In this document: one piece after another, positions 44,508 to 52,309 of the stretch
Position numbering within the stretch: position 1 is the stretch's first letter
How the letters are laid out: every line of letters begins with the position of its first letter
Assembly: GCA_900316295.1 (NCBI GenBank)
Contig: ONCJ01000008.1
Coordinates: forward strand, 1-64,000
DNA length: 64,000 nucleotides
Source: an uncultured Prevotella sp.
Lineage (GTDB): Bacteria > Bacteroidota > Bacteroidia > Bacteroidales > Bacteroidaceae
Reading direction: 5' to 3'
Made by a program: the position numbers and the translations under genes
Notes under the pieces: model-generated
What the model was told of the DNA's origin: nothing
Seen by the model: only the letters and a program-made list of their open reading frames with translations
Databases searched by the model: none

Positions 44508-45266
44508 TTATAATAGCTCTTTAATAAGGTTTTCCAGTTTGCTCAGTTCCAGCATGTTGGCTGCGTCGCTCAGTCCGCGGTCTGGGTCGGGATGGACTTC
44601 AAAGAAATATCCTGTTGCACCGAAAGCCTTAGCAGCCAGCGCCATAGACGGAACAAATCGGCGATCGCCTCCCGTTTTCCCGTTGCTACCGCCTGGACGT
44701 TGTACGCTATGGGTGCAATCCATAATCACTCTCGGCACAATCTCAAGCATGTCGGGAATGTTTCTGAAGTCGACTACCAGATTGTTATATCCCAGGCAGT
44801 TGCCCCTCTCCGTGAGCCACACCTCTTTTGCTCCGCTATCCTTTGCTTTCTCCACGGGATATCTCATATCTTTGCCGCTAAGGAACTGTGCTTTCTTGAT
44901 GTTTACAGTCTTGCCTGTCTTTGCTGCTGCCACCAGCAGGTCAGTCTGTCGGCACAGGAATGCTGGTATCTGTATCACGTCTACCACCTCGCCCACAGGC
45001 GATGCCTGATACGACTCGTGTATGTCTGTGAGCAGCCTTAGTCCATATCGTGACTTGATGTCGGCAAGCATCTGTAGCCCCTTCTCCATGCCTGGTCCTC
45101 TGAAGGAACTAATGGATGTGCGGTTGGCTTTGTCGAAGGAAGCCTTGAATATGATGTTCGTGGCGAGCTCGCGGTTTATTCTGACAAGCTCTTGTGCCAC
45201 GCAGTCGAGTAGTTCTTCTGACTCTATCACGCATGGTCCGGCAATAATTATAGGTTTCATTGTCAT
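44508..45266 (-). CDS. kdsA: 3-deoxy-8-phosphooctulonate (Kdo-8-P) synthase
   Basis: Condenses arabinose-5-phosphate with phosphoenolpyruvate to Kdo-8-phosphate. It has 252 residues, slightly shorter than the E. coli enzyme. Signature segments are IIAGPCVIES near 6, FKASFDKANRTS near 40, RGPGMEKGL near 55, LTDIHE near 79, QIPAFLCRQTDLL near 97 and MDCTHSVQRPGG near 187. A second ATG two codons later is possible. A -7 box lies 20 bases upstream, so this is the first gene of the Kdo operon. Confidence 0.95.
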   Translation of the reverse strand: MTMKPIIIAGPCVIESEELLDCVAQELVRINRELATNIIFKASFDKANRTSISSFRGPGMEKGLQMLADIKSRYGLRLLTDIHESYQASPVGEVVDVIQIPAFLCRQTDLLVAAAKTGKTVNIKKAQFLSGKDMRYPVEKAKDSGAKEVWLTERGNCLGYNNLVVDFRNIPDMLEIVPRVIMDCTHSVQRPGGSNGKTGGDRRFVPSMALAAKAFGATGYFFEVHPDPDRGLSDAANMLELSKLENLIKELL

Positions 45267-45285
45267 ATTGTGGTTTTATTTCCTG

Positions 45286-45316
45286 CAAAGATAGTCATAT
45301 TCGTATTAACACCCAA
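45286..45316 (-). promoter_or_regulatory. promoter of the kdsA-kdsD operon
   Basis: On the minus strand, TTG (45314-45316) and TATCTTTG (45286-45293) are separated by 20 bases. It lies about 20 bases from the kdsA ATG. Confidence 0.7.
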
Positions 45317-45332
45317 GCAGTTTAACATTATT

Positions 45333-46160
45333 TCAAAACCCGTACACCAGTCCGTACTTGTCGTGTAGGGCTTTCAGCGAACCGTCTGCTTTCATTTGCC
45401 TGATAGTTTTGTTGATCAGCTCCATCAGATCGTCTTGTCCTTTTCTCATCAGCACACCAATCTGTCCATGCGTGAATGGTTGGTCTAACAAGGGTGCTGC
45501 CAGTCGCGGGTCGGTCTTAATATAATAAGGTGCCTCGGTGATTTCGGTTATCATCACGTCGGCTTTGCCCTCGGCAACGAGAGTCGGTATTTCCTCGTTC
45601 TTATCGTATATGACGATATTAGCATGCTTGAGGTTCTCTTTTGCAAACTTCTCATTCAGTCCCCCTGGATTGACCATCACCTTGACTTCCTCCTTGTCTA
45701 TGTCGTCTAAGGATTGATAGCGTTCGGTTTCAGACGCTCTACACAATATGGTCTTTCCGTTGGCGAGATAGCCTTCGCTCATCATCATCGTCTGCTTTCT
45801 TGTGTCAGTAATGGTGATACCGCCAATGGCGAAGTCGAAAGTCTGGGGATTGGCAAGCACATCAGCCGAAAGAGTGGGCCATGATGTCTTCACAAATTCC
45901 GCCTTCACACCAATTCTCTTTGCTATCTCCTGAGCCATCTCAATCCCGAAGCCCCAGTATTCGCCAGTAGCAGGTTCGCAAAACGATAGTGGTCTGTAGT
46001 CGCCGGTGGTTCCCACCAACAGGGTGCCCCGTCCCTTTATCTCACAAATCTTGCCGCTACATGCATCATCATGGTCAGAACATGCAGCTATAGTACTTAG
46101 GCTACAAAGGCATAGTAGGATGCCTATCAGTCGTATGTTTCTTTGAATTCTTCCAGTCAT
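45333..46160 (-). CDS. solute-binding lipoprotein resembling cyclohexadienyl dehydratase (PheC)
   Basis: A 275-residue lipoprotein with a hydrophobic signal and lipobox TIAAC (Cys27), followed by Ser-Asp-His-Asp-Asp. The rest is a family-3 periplasmic binding fold (SBP_bac_3). Several segments match PheC-type periplasmic prephenate/arogenate dehydratases: LLVGTTGDYRPLSF near 49, KTSWPTLSADVL near 93, VMVNPGGLNEKFAKENL near 155, EGKADVMITEITEA near 190. It could therefore make phenylpyruvate or phenylalanine at the cell envelope. An amino-acid sensor or binding protein is the alternative. No ABC transporter genes are adjacent. Confidence 0.7.
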   Translation of the reverse strand: MTGRIQRNIRLIGILLCLCSLSTIAACSDHDDACSGKICEIKGRGTLLVGTTGDYRPLSFCEPATGEYWGFGIEMAQEIAKRIGVKAEFVKTSWPTLSADVLANPQTFDFAIGGITITDTRKQTMMMSEGYLANGKTILCRASETERYQSLDDIDKEEVKVMVNPGGLNEKFAKENLKHANIVIYDKNEEIPTLVAEGKADVMITEITEAPYYIKTDPRLAAPLLDQPFTHGQIGVLMRKGQDDLMELINKTIRQMKADGSLKALHDKYGLVYGF

Positions 46161-46187
46161 TATGCTTTGTTGTTATGAATTTCGGCG

Positions 46188-46195
46188 CAAAGGTA
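46188..46195 (-). promoter_or_regulatory. promoter -7 box of the PheC-like gene
   Basis: Reads TACCTTTG on the minus strand, 28 bases from the ATG at 46160. Confidence 0.6.
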
Positions 46196-46326
46196 CTAAT
46201 AAATACTTATAATTTGTATAGAAAAGTGAGCTTTTTACTTTTATCGAACCCTGTATTTGTCTTCTGGTTACTGCCTTCTAAGACATAAAATGAATGCTTT
46301 CTTCGTACAATCTGGGCATATTGAAA

Positions 46327-46372
46327 GCTGCTGACGAATGTCAGCAACTCTGCTGACCAATGTCGGCAGTTG
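46327..46372. repeat. twin hairpins in the 46.2-46.5 kb gap
   Basis: Two adjacent stem-loops share nearly the same stem and loop: TGCTGAC-gaat-GTCAGCA and CTGCTGAC-caat-GTCGGCAG. The rest of this 326-base gap holds only the two divergent promoter boxes. Confidence 0.55.
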
Positions 46373-46445
46373 CCAGAGAGCCCGTTTTGCATAATCATTA
46401 CAAAAAAATAGAGGATAAAAACAATAGGTTTTGGATGATTTTTTC

Positions 46446-46453
46446 TATCTTTG
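46446..46453 (+). promoter_or_regulatory. promoter -7 box of the flavodoxin-fold gene
   Basis: TATCTTTG lies 34 bases before the ATG at 46487. Confidence 0.6.
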
Positions 46454-46486
46454 CAGGTGATTACAAATAACTAAAACAAATTCATT

Positions 46487-47002
46487 ATGAATATTCTTAT
46501 TTTACAAGCATCGCCACGTGCTAATGGTAATACCGCATGGATGGCTGAGGAGTACAAGAAGGCGGCAGAGGCAGCTGGACATGAAGTGACATTGGTAAAC
46601 GTTTCCAAGAAGAAGATAGCTGGTTGTCTAGCATGTGAGTATTGTCACAACAAGGGCAACGGTGCATGTATTCAGAAGGACGACATGCAGGAACTCTATC
46701 CGCTCATGGCTGAGGCTGAGGTGCTGGTATTGGCTGCTCCGATATACTATTTCACCCTGAACGCTCAGATACAGGCACCTATCCAGCGTATGTATTGCGT
46801 CAACGCACCAGCTAAGGTGAAGAAGATGGCTCTGCTCGTCTCGTCTTATTCGCCAGGTGTGTATGACGGAGCAATGGCGGAATTCCGTGATATCTGCAAC
46901 TACTGGAAGGCAGAAAATACGGGTGTGGTTACGGCTAAGATTGACGAACAGAAGACTGAAGAGACAAGCAAGAAGATAGTTGAGCTCGTAAGCAAGTTGT
47001 AA
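46487..47002 (+). CDS. flavodoxin-fold NAD(P)H-dependent reductase
   Basis: A 171-residue flavoprotein. The FMN-binding loop is ASPRANGNTAWM (residues 8-19), APIYYFTLNAQIQAPIQR near 86 is the family's flavin and dimer segment, and a Cys group CLACEYC near 48 with Cys62 resembles the iron-sulfur flavoprotein cluster. It is shorter than the relative at 22165. It is likely a cytosolic quinone or FMN reductase; substrate unknown. The Y-family polymerase begins 46 bases later, so co-transcription is possible. Confidence 0.85.
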   Translation: MNILILQASPRANGNTAWMAEEYKKAAEAAGHEVTLVNVSKKKIAGCLACEYCHNKGNGACIQKDDMQELYPLMAEAEVLVLAAPIYYFTLNAQIQAPIQRMYCVNAPAKVKKMALLVSSYSPGVYDGAMAEFRDICNYWKAENTGVVTAKIDEQKTEETSKKIVELVSKL

Positions 47003-47047
47003 GTCAATCTTTCAGTTAGACAAGCAGAATCTATATTGTAATCTTTG

Positions 47048-48490
47048 TTGCAGACAAACAGACAATATATCGCTATCGACCTGAAGTCGTTTTATGCTTC
47101 AGTAGAATGTGTCGACAGAGGACTCAACCCTCTGTCGACCAATCTTGTTGTAGCAGATGCAAGCAGAACCGACAAGACAATATGCCTGGCGGTGTCTCCC
47201 TCGCTGAAGGCATACGGCATTGGAGGCAGGCCCAGACTCTTCGAGGTGGTGCAACGGGTGAGGGAGATAAATAGCTCACGACCCGACAATCATGTGACAT
47301 ACATAACAGCTCCACCGCGAATGGCAAGGTACATGGAGGTGAGTACTCAGGTATATATGGTCTATCTGAAGTATGTCGCTCCTGAGGATATACATGTCTA
47401 TAGCGTCGACGAGGTGTTTATGGACGTAACTGCCTATCTCGGCAGCTACAAGATGAATGCCCACCAGCTGGCGATGACTATCATACGTGATGTGCTGAAG
47501 ACCACAGGTATAACCGCTACTGCCGGCATTGGTACTAATCTGTACTTGGCAAAGGTGGCTATGGACATCGTGGCTAAACATATTCCTGCCGATAAGGATG
47601 GGGTGCGTATTGGCGAATTGGACGAGATGAGCTATCGCCAACAACTCTGGGACCACAAACCGCTGACCAGTTTCTGGCGGGTGGGTAAGGGAATTGCCAC
47701 AAAGCTGCAACAATTTGGTGTTGACACAATGGGCAAGTTGGCACGTATGTCGCTTACGAACGAGGACTTCCTGTTCCGCTTGTTTGGGATAAATGCCGAA
47801 CTTCTCATCGATCATGCGTGGGGATGGGAGCCGTGTAAGATTAGTGAGATAAAGGCCTTCCGCCCAGAACGTAGCTCGATAGGTCATGGTCAGGTGCTGC
47901 AACGGCCGTACAAAAGCAACGAGGCCTTGGTTGTGGCGAAGGAGATGGTGGAGATGATAGCGCTGGAACTGGTCTCCAAACGTATGATGACCAACATGAT
48001 TGTCATTACGATAGGATATGATCGTGAGAGCTTGAAAGACAAGTCTGTAGCCAGTCAATACAAGGGAGAGATAACACGCGACTATTACGGCAGACAGGTT
48101 CCCAAGCATGCTCATGGTACTACCAATCTGCCGGAATATACTTCGTCTACCAAACTCATGACGGATGCGGTCGAGGAGTTGTATCATTCCATCGTAAATC
48201 CAACGTTGCTAATACGTCGTATCAATATTACGGCATGCAAATTGGCTTACGAGGACCGAATAGCGGGTAAACAACAACCGCGTCAATTAGATCTTTTCCT
48301 GGATAACGAGAAGACATTACAGGAAGAGCACGAACGCACGACGAGGCGTAAGAAGGAACGACGCATACAGGAAGCTCAGCTTGCGATAAAGCGGAAGTTT
48401 GGCAAGAATGCTATTCTACGCGGACTGAACTTGGCAGAAGGAGCTACTGCCAAGGACCGCAATCAGCAGATAGGAGGACATAAAGCCTGA
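47048..48490 (+). CDS. Y-family (UmuC/DinB-type) translesion DNA polymerase
   Basis: Error-prone polymerase for replication past DNA damage, about 480 residues. Catalytic acidic residues lie in AIDLKSFYASVECV (near 9) and YSVDEVFMDVT (near 120). The palm/fingers steric region is TNLVVADAS. The thumb has helix-hairpin-helix-like GIGTNLYLAKVAMDIVAK near 160 and WRVGKGIATKLQQFGVDTMG near 210. The Arg/Lys-rich C-terminus (TRRKKERRIQEAQ) may bind the sliding clamp or DNA. No ATG fits: an in-frame stop lies at 47039, so the start must be a TTG at 47048 or 47045. UmuD is absent nearby; a small conserved protein follows. Confidence 0.88.
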   Translation: MQTNRQYIAIDLKSFYASVECVDRGLNPLSTNLVVADASRTDKTICLAVSPSLKAYGIGGRPRLFEVVQRVREINSSRPDNHVTYITAPPRMARYMEVSTQVYMVYLKYVAPEDIHVYSVDEVFMDVTAYLGSYKMNAHQLAMTIIRDVLKTTGITATAGIGTNLYLAKVAMDIVAKHIPADKDGVRIGELDEMSYRQQLWDHKPLTSFWRVGKGIATKLQQFGVDTMGKLARMSLTNEDFLFRLFGINAELLIDHAWGWEPCKISEIKAFRPERSSIGHGQVLQRPYKSNEALVVAKEMVEMIALELVSKRMMTNMIVITIGYDRESLKDKSVASQYKGEITRDYYGRQVPKHAHGTTNLPEYTSSTKLMTDAVEELYHSIVNPTLLIRRINITACKLAYEDRIAGKQQPRQLDLFLDNEKTLQEEHERTTRRKKERRIQEAQLAIKRKFGKNAILRGLNLAEGATAKDRNQQIGGHKA

Positions 48491-48582
48491 ATGAATAAAA
48501 AGCTTAAAGAGAAACGGAAAGGACATAAAGCCTGAAAGAATAAAAGCTGAAAGAGAAATGGAAAGGACATAAAGCCTGAATT
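48475..48582 (+). repeat. 44-45-base tandem repeat spanning the polymerase stop codon
   Basis: Two full units (48475-48519, 48520-48563) and a partial third (48564-48582) each begin AGGACATAAAGCCTGAA. The first supplies the last codons and TGA of the polymerase gene, so the 3' end has been duplicated into the spacer. Confidence 0.8.
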
Positions 48583-48753
48583 ATGATGGATAAATACGAA
48601 GACATAATCAATCTGCCGCATTGGGAACCATGCGGCAACCATCCGAGGATGAGCGCGGAGAGTAGGGCTGCTCAGTTTGCTCCCTTCGCCGCCCTGAATG
48701 GTTATGACGAGGCCATCAAGGCGATACACTCAGCCAAGGATTCCTCCCAATAA
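48583..48753 (+). CDS. small conserved companion of the Y-family polymerase
   Basis: A 56-residue protein (ATG 48583 or 48586) that begins MMDKYEDIINLPHWEPCGNH and contains RAAQFAPFAALNGYDEAI. This RAAQFxPFAALxGYD pattern is shared by small proteins encoded next to Y-family polymerases in many anaerobes, which I recall as YolD-like or unnamed. Position and conservation suggest a UmuD-like accessory role, not shown experimentally as far as I know. It starts inside the tail of the tandem repeat and converges with rmlD, overlapping by 52 bases. Confidence 0.7.
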   Translation: MMDKYEDIINLPHWEPCGNHPRMSAESRAAQFAPFAALNGYDEAIKAIHSAKDSSQ

Positions 48754-49559
48754 GGTATCTCGATGCCGAGGGTCTGTTTGATCTTGGTCTTGTCGAGTAC
48801 CGAATAGTGCGGACGTGCGGCTGGGGTGGGGTATTCCTCTGTGTGGAGTGGGGAGATATGACAATTCTTGATGCCTGCAATACGATGGATAGCTTTGGTG
48901 AAGTCGTACCAAGAGATTACGCCCTCGTTGCTGAAATGGTATGTTCCGGGTGTGATGCCTTGTTCTACGGCTGTCATGATGGTGCGGGCAAGGTCGCGTG
49001 CGTATGTCGGCGTACCTATCTGGTCGAAGATAACTCCCAACTGTTCTTTTTCCTTACCGAGACGAATCATTGTCTTAACAAAGTTGTTGCCAAATGTGGA
49101 ATAAAGCCATGCGGTACGGATAATCATAGATTTCTTACAAAACTTTCTTACGTTTTCCTCGCCTTCAAGCTTTGTTCTGCCATAAACACTATTTGGACAT
49201 GTAGGCTCGTCCTCCTTGTATGGTGTGTGGTTGGTGCCATCAAAGACGTAGTCGGTGCTTATCTGGACCATCCATCCGTCGCGCTTGGATATAGCCTCGG
49301 CAAGTAGGGCTGGGGCTTCGGCATTGAGCTTACGGCAAAGTACTTCGTTGCTCTCAGCTTTGTCCACAGCGGTATATGCGGCACAATTGATGATACCGTC
49401 TATCAGTTCTTTCTCCACCATGCGGTTGATGGCTTCCTTGTCGGTGATGTCCAGCTCAGCCACATCCGTATTTATGAAGTGATGTTGAGTGTAAAGTTTC
49501 TCCAGTAGTTGTATTTCGTTGCCCAGCTGACCGTTACAGCCTGTGATAAGTATATTCAT
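48702..49559 (-). CDS. rmlD: dTDP-4-dehydrorhamnose reductase
   Basis: Last step of dTDP-L-rhamnose synthesis for surface polysaccharide. It has 285 residues. The Rossmann NADPH loop ITGCNGQLGNE is at residues 4-14, the short-chain dehydrogenase catalytic set is QISTDYVFDG near 101 with YGRTKLEGE near 129, and the family motif TAWLYSTFGNNFVKTM is near 150. The ATG at 49559 is preferred over a TTG 18 bases upstream. Other rml genes are not in the window. Its 3' end overlaps the small protein gene convergently. Confidence 0.93.
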   Translation of the reverse strand: MNILITGCNGQLGNEIQLLEKLYTQHHFINTDVAELDITDKEAINRMVEKELIDGIINCAAYTAVDKAESNEVLCRKLNAEAPALLAEAISKRDGWMVQISTDYVFDGTNHTPYKEDEPTCPNSVYGRTKLEGEENVRKFCKKSMIIRTAWLYSTFGNNFVKTMIRLGKEKEQLGVIFDQIGTPTYARDLARTIMTAVEQGITPGTYHFSNEGVISWYDFTKAIHRIAGIKNCHISPLHTEEYPTPAARPHYSVLDKTKIKQTLGIEIPYWEESLAECIALMASS

Positions 49560-49581
49560 AGTTTTATGTTTTTTCAATCCT

Positions 49582-50130
49582 TTAATCCTCCAGTTTCAGT
49601 TCTCCTGCTTTATCTTTCAGATAGTAATCAGAAAGCATGCCGATGAGTGTTGTTATCTCGTTGATGGCATGTTGCGTGTCTTGCGTGATTTCTTTGTGTT
49701 GCAAACGGAGCATCATGGTGCCGTAAAGAGCGTTGAGACAAGTCTCAATCTCGCTTTCTTCCTTGTTGGCGCCTTTGTTGCGAAGCTCCACGATATATGG
49801 CAATACACGATAGTATTCAGCATTGTAGAAAGGGAATTTAGGCGATGAGAGTATCGCCATGTGTAGTTCTTGTAGCGACTGTACCAGTATTTTGTTTATC
49901 TGAAGATGTCCCTTTTCTCTCACTCCTTCTGAGTTGATCATTCTGACGAGGTCGCCAAACCAGTCGGTTTCCTCCTCTTTTTGCTCGTCGGTATAATCGA
50001 ATTTGTCAATATATTCGCGACGAATACGAGTGAGTGAGCATCCGTATGCCCGGATGATATCTTCTATCTGCCACATATATAATATGTATTCTGCGATAGA
50101 TTTCTTTCTGAGTTCCTTAGCTATATACAC
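49582..50130 (-). CDS. DUF4924 family protein
   Basis: A 182-residue, largely helical soluble protein. I recognise it as a Bacteroidota-specific family of unknown function (DUF4924): the N-terminus (MYIAKELRKKSIAEYILYMW) and YRVLPYIVELRNKG near 107 are characteristic. No catalytic motif is evident. It lies 22 bases upstream of the rmlD ATG and 66 bases downstream of the LysE gene on the same strand, so the three may form one operon. Confidence 0.75.
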   Translation of the reverse strand: MYIAKELRKKSIAEYILYMWQIEDIIRAYGCSLTRIRREYIDKFDYTDEQKEEETDWFGDLVRMINSEGVREKGHLQINKILVQSLQELHMAILSSPKFPFYNAEYYRVLPYIVELRNKGANKEESEIETCLNALYGTMMLRLQHKEITQDTQHAINEITTLIGMLSDYYLKDKAGELKLED

Positions 50131-50136
50131 GAATCT

Positions 50137-50180
50137 AAAAACTATAAACTATAAACTTAAAACTAAAAACTAAAAACTAA
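50137..50180 (-). repeat. A/T-rich simple repeat between DUF4924 and LysE genes
   Basis: Tandem 7-9-base units, first CTATAAA-like and then AAAACTA, essentially the same as the tract at 11505-11560. Confidence 0.7.
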
Positions 50181-50196
50181 CTATGCACTATATATA

Positions 50197-50874
50197 TCAC
50201 CATTCCGGCAGCTGATATAGATTGAATACGAGTCCTCCAAGGGCTATCAGCGAGAAGATGATGACCACCGAGCCGATGACCTTGTTGATCAGTCGTATGC
50301 CGTTGCTCTCGAATTTGTTGCGTATCTTGTCTATCAGCCACGTTAGTCCGAACCACCACATCAGCGCACCAAGCACGATACTCAGATAGCCTACTCCCAT
50401 TTCGAATGGATGATTGGGTATGATGAAGGCGAACTGGGCGAATGTAGCCATGAATAGGAAGATAATCAGCGGATTGCTCAGCGTCACGAGGAATGCGGTC
50501 ATGCAGTTGTTTCGGAGAGTTCCCTTCTTGTTGGAACTCTGATGTGCGTTTTTCAGAGGGTCACTCAGATAGCAATATACACCGAATGCGAGGAGCATCA
50601 CCGAACCGAATATCTGCAATATGAACTTGTTCTGTGCATTATTTACAAAATCCATCACGAAACTCATTCCCAGACCCGTGATTAGTGCATATATGATGTC
50701 GCTGGCTGCAGCACCAATACCTGTTACAAAACCATACCAACGTCCTTTGTTCAAGGTGCGCTGAACGCATAGTATGCCGACAGGTCCCATCGGTGCTGAG
50801 GCCAATATTCCTATGATGATACCTTTATAGATACAATCCAGGATGTCTATCTGAAATGGTAATTGTAGATACAT
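50197..50874 (-). CDS. LysE/RhtB-type amino-acid exporter
   Basis: A 225-residue integral membrane protein with about six helices. The LysE family start is clear: GIIIGILASAPMGPVGILCV (residues 18-37), with the conserved Pro-x-Gly-Pro, followed by GFVTGIGAAASDIIYALI near 50 and TLSNPLIIFLFMATFAQF near 131. It is likely an exporter of amino acids or similar small molecules; substrate not predictable. The promoter box ends only 9 bases before the ATG, implying a message with almost no leader. Confidence 0.85.
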   Translation of the reverse strand: MYLQLPFQIDILDCIYKGIIIGILASAPMGPVGILCVQRTLNKGRWYGFVTGIGAAASDIIYALITGLGMSFVMDFVNNAQNKFILQIFGSVMLLAFGVYCYLSDPLKNAHQSSNKKGTLRNNCMTAFLVTLSNPLIIFLFMATFAQFAFIIPNHPFEMGVGYLSIVLGALMWWFGLTWLIDKIRNKFESNGIRLINKVIGSVVIIFSLIALGGLVFNLYQLPEW

Positions 50875-50882
50875 TCTTCATG

Positions 50883-50890
50883 CAAAGGTA
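50883..50890 (-). promoter_or_regulatory. promoter -7 box of the LysE gene
   Basis: Reads TACCTTTG on the minus strand. With transcription starting 5-7 bases downstream, the ATG at 50874 would be within about 5 bases of the 5' end. Confidence 0.6.
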
Positions 50891-51001
50891 AGGAGAAATG
50901 AGCATTTGGCAAAAGAAAAATGCTCTTTTCTTTTCATTGTCGAGCGAAAGTACCTTATTCAAGGTACGAATAAGCGGGGACAATGCAAAAGGAAAGCCTA
51001 A

Positions 51002-51199
51002 AAGACACCTACACCAACTACCAGTGAGACGACCGGCGCCAAGGAATTGCGGACAGATGGCAGACGAAAGATGCCACGCCGTTCGGACTATTACGACATG
51101 CAAGGACGCCGCACAAATACCAACTATCGTGGAGTGTATATCCGCCGTAACATATACAATAACGGGGCGTCACAATCGAGAAAAATGATAGTCAGATAG
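51002..51199 (+). pseudogene. remnant of a secreted protein's C-terminal sorting tail
   Basis: An open stretch of 65 codons without a plausible start. It reads TTGAKELRTDG, then RSDYYDMQGRRTNTNYRGVY and, after more residues, KMIVR before the stop. This is the layout of Por-type T9SS tails (TTGIxxL, YYDLQGRR, GVYI, KVVIR). A stop lies in frame just before 51002 and no upstream part of such a protein is present. It is best explained as the end of a deleted gene. The rest of the 50875-51302 gap contains only the two promoters. Confidence 0.55.
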
Positions 51200-51238
51200 C
51201 GGGGTTGGAAAAGATTGCGTATAAAAAATCTTTATTTC

Positions 51239-51270
51239 TTTGTTTTGTTAGTCTTTTCTCACTATCTTTG
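51239..51270 (+). promoter_or_regulatory. promoter of the glucokinase gene
   Basis: TTTG (51239-51242) and TATCTTTG (51263-51270) are separated by 20 bases. Confidence 0.75.
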
Positions 51271-51302
51271 CAAAAATCTTTTATCAAAAAAACTTATATC
51301 TT

Positions 51303-52277
51303 ATGACTACACAACAACAGAAGCCGTACGTTATCGGCTTGGATTTAGGAGGAACTAACTCAGTTTTTGGAATCGTTGATCAGCGTGGAGACATCAAGGC
51401 TACAACGGCTATTAAGACTCAAGGCTACGACAAGGTTGAGGATTATGTGGCTGCTTCCGTTGATGCGTTACAGATTATCATTGACCAAGTGGGTGGTATT
51501 GAAACTATCAAGGCGATGGGTATCGGAGCTCCTAATGGTAACTACTATAACGGAACGATAGAGTTTGCGCCAAATCTTGCGTGGGCTCACGACGGCATCG
51601 TGCCTCTGGCACAACTGTTCTCTGACAAGTTGGGCATTCCTGTTGCTCTGACCAACGATGCTAATGCGGCTGCCATAGGTGAGATGACCTACGGTGTGGC
51701 TCGCGGTATGAAGAACTTCATCATGATTACCCTCGGTACTGGTGTCGGTTCGGGTATCGTTGTCAACGGTCAGTTGCTCTATGGTCACGATGGATTCGCA
51801 GGTGAGCTTGGTCATGTCATCATGCGCCGTGAGAATGGTCGCCCATGTGGTTGCGGTCGTACGGGATGCCTCGAGGCTTATTGCTCGGCTACTGGTGTTG
51901 CTCGCACGGCACGTGAGTTCCTTGCCAACCGTCAGGATCCGTCCTTGCTTCGCGAGTTAGACCCAGAGAAGATTACGTCACTCGATGTATCGATAGCAGC
52001 AGGAAAGGGTGATGCTTTGGCAAAGGAAATCTATGAGTTCACCGGTCACATGCTTGGTGAGGCTTGTGCAGACTTCGCTGCTTTCTCATCTCCAGAGGCA
52101 TTTATCTTCTTCGGAGGAATGGCAAAGGCTGGTGACCTTATCATGGATCCAATCAAGAAGAGCTATGACGAGCATGTATTGAAGATATTCAAGGGTAAGG
52201 CTCAGTTCCTCATCAGTTCTCTCGATGGTGCGAGCGCAGCCGTCCTCGGTGCTTCAGCTATCGGTTGGGAGATCTAA
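51303..52277 (+). CDS. glk: ROK-family glucokinase
   Basis: Cytosolic sugar kinase, 324 residues, most likely phosphorylating glucose. The ATP phosphate-1 loop is GLDLGGTNSVFGIVD (residues 13-27). The catalytic Asp lies in LTNDANAAAIGE near 117, the second ATP loop is TLGTGVGSGIV near 146, and the ROK zinc site is GHVIMRRENGRPCGCGRTGC near 175 (His plus three Cys). The sugar contact motif ELGH is present. The gene is monocistronic, with its own promoter and a terminator shared with convergent hppA. Glucose specificity is inferred from family. Confidence 0.88.
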   Translation: MTTQQQKPYVIGLDLGGTNSVFGIVDQRGDIKATTAIKTQGYDKVEDYVAASVDALQIIIDQVGGIETIKAMGIGAPNGNYYNGTIEFAPNLAWAHDGIVPLAQLFSDKLGIPVALTNDANAAAIGEMTYGVARGMKNFIMITLGTGVGSGIVVNGQLLYGHDGFAGELGHVIMRRENGRPCGCGRTGCLEAYCSATGVARTAREFLANRQDPSLLRELDPEKITSLDVSIAAGKGDALAKEIYEFTGHMLGEACADFAAFSSPEAFIFFGGMAKAGDLIMDPIKKSYDEHVLKIFKGKAQFLISSLDGASAAVLGASAIGWEI

Positions 52278-52309
52278 GGGGGGATAGATGTCCTTGATTT
52301 TCCAGAAAG

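Noticed and set aside
46207..46398. 63-codon minus-strand open frame in the 46 kb gap
   Set aside because: Covers the twin hairpins, has no promoter of its own and no recognisable family; more likely noncoding.
47276..48187. 303-codon minus-strand open frame
   Set aside because: Antisense to the Y-family polymerase; no conserved motif.
50898..51188. 96-codon plus-strand open frame
   Set aside because: Different frame from the T9SS-tail relic it overlaps and without any pattern; the relic frame is the meaningful one.
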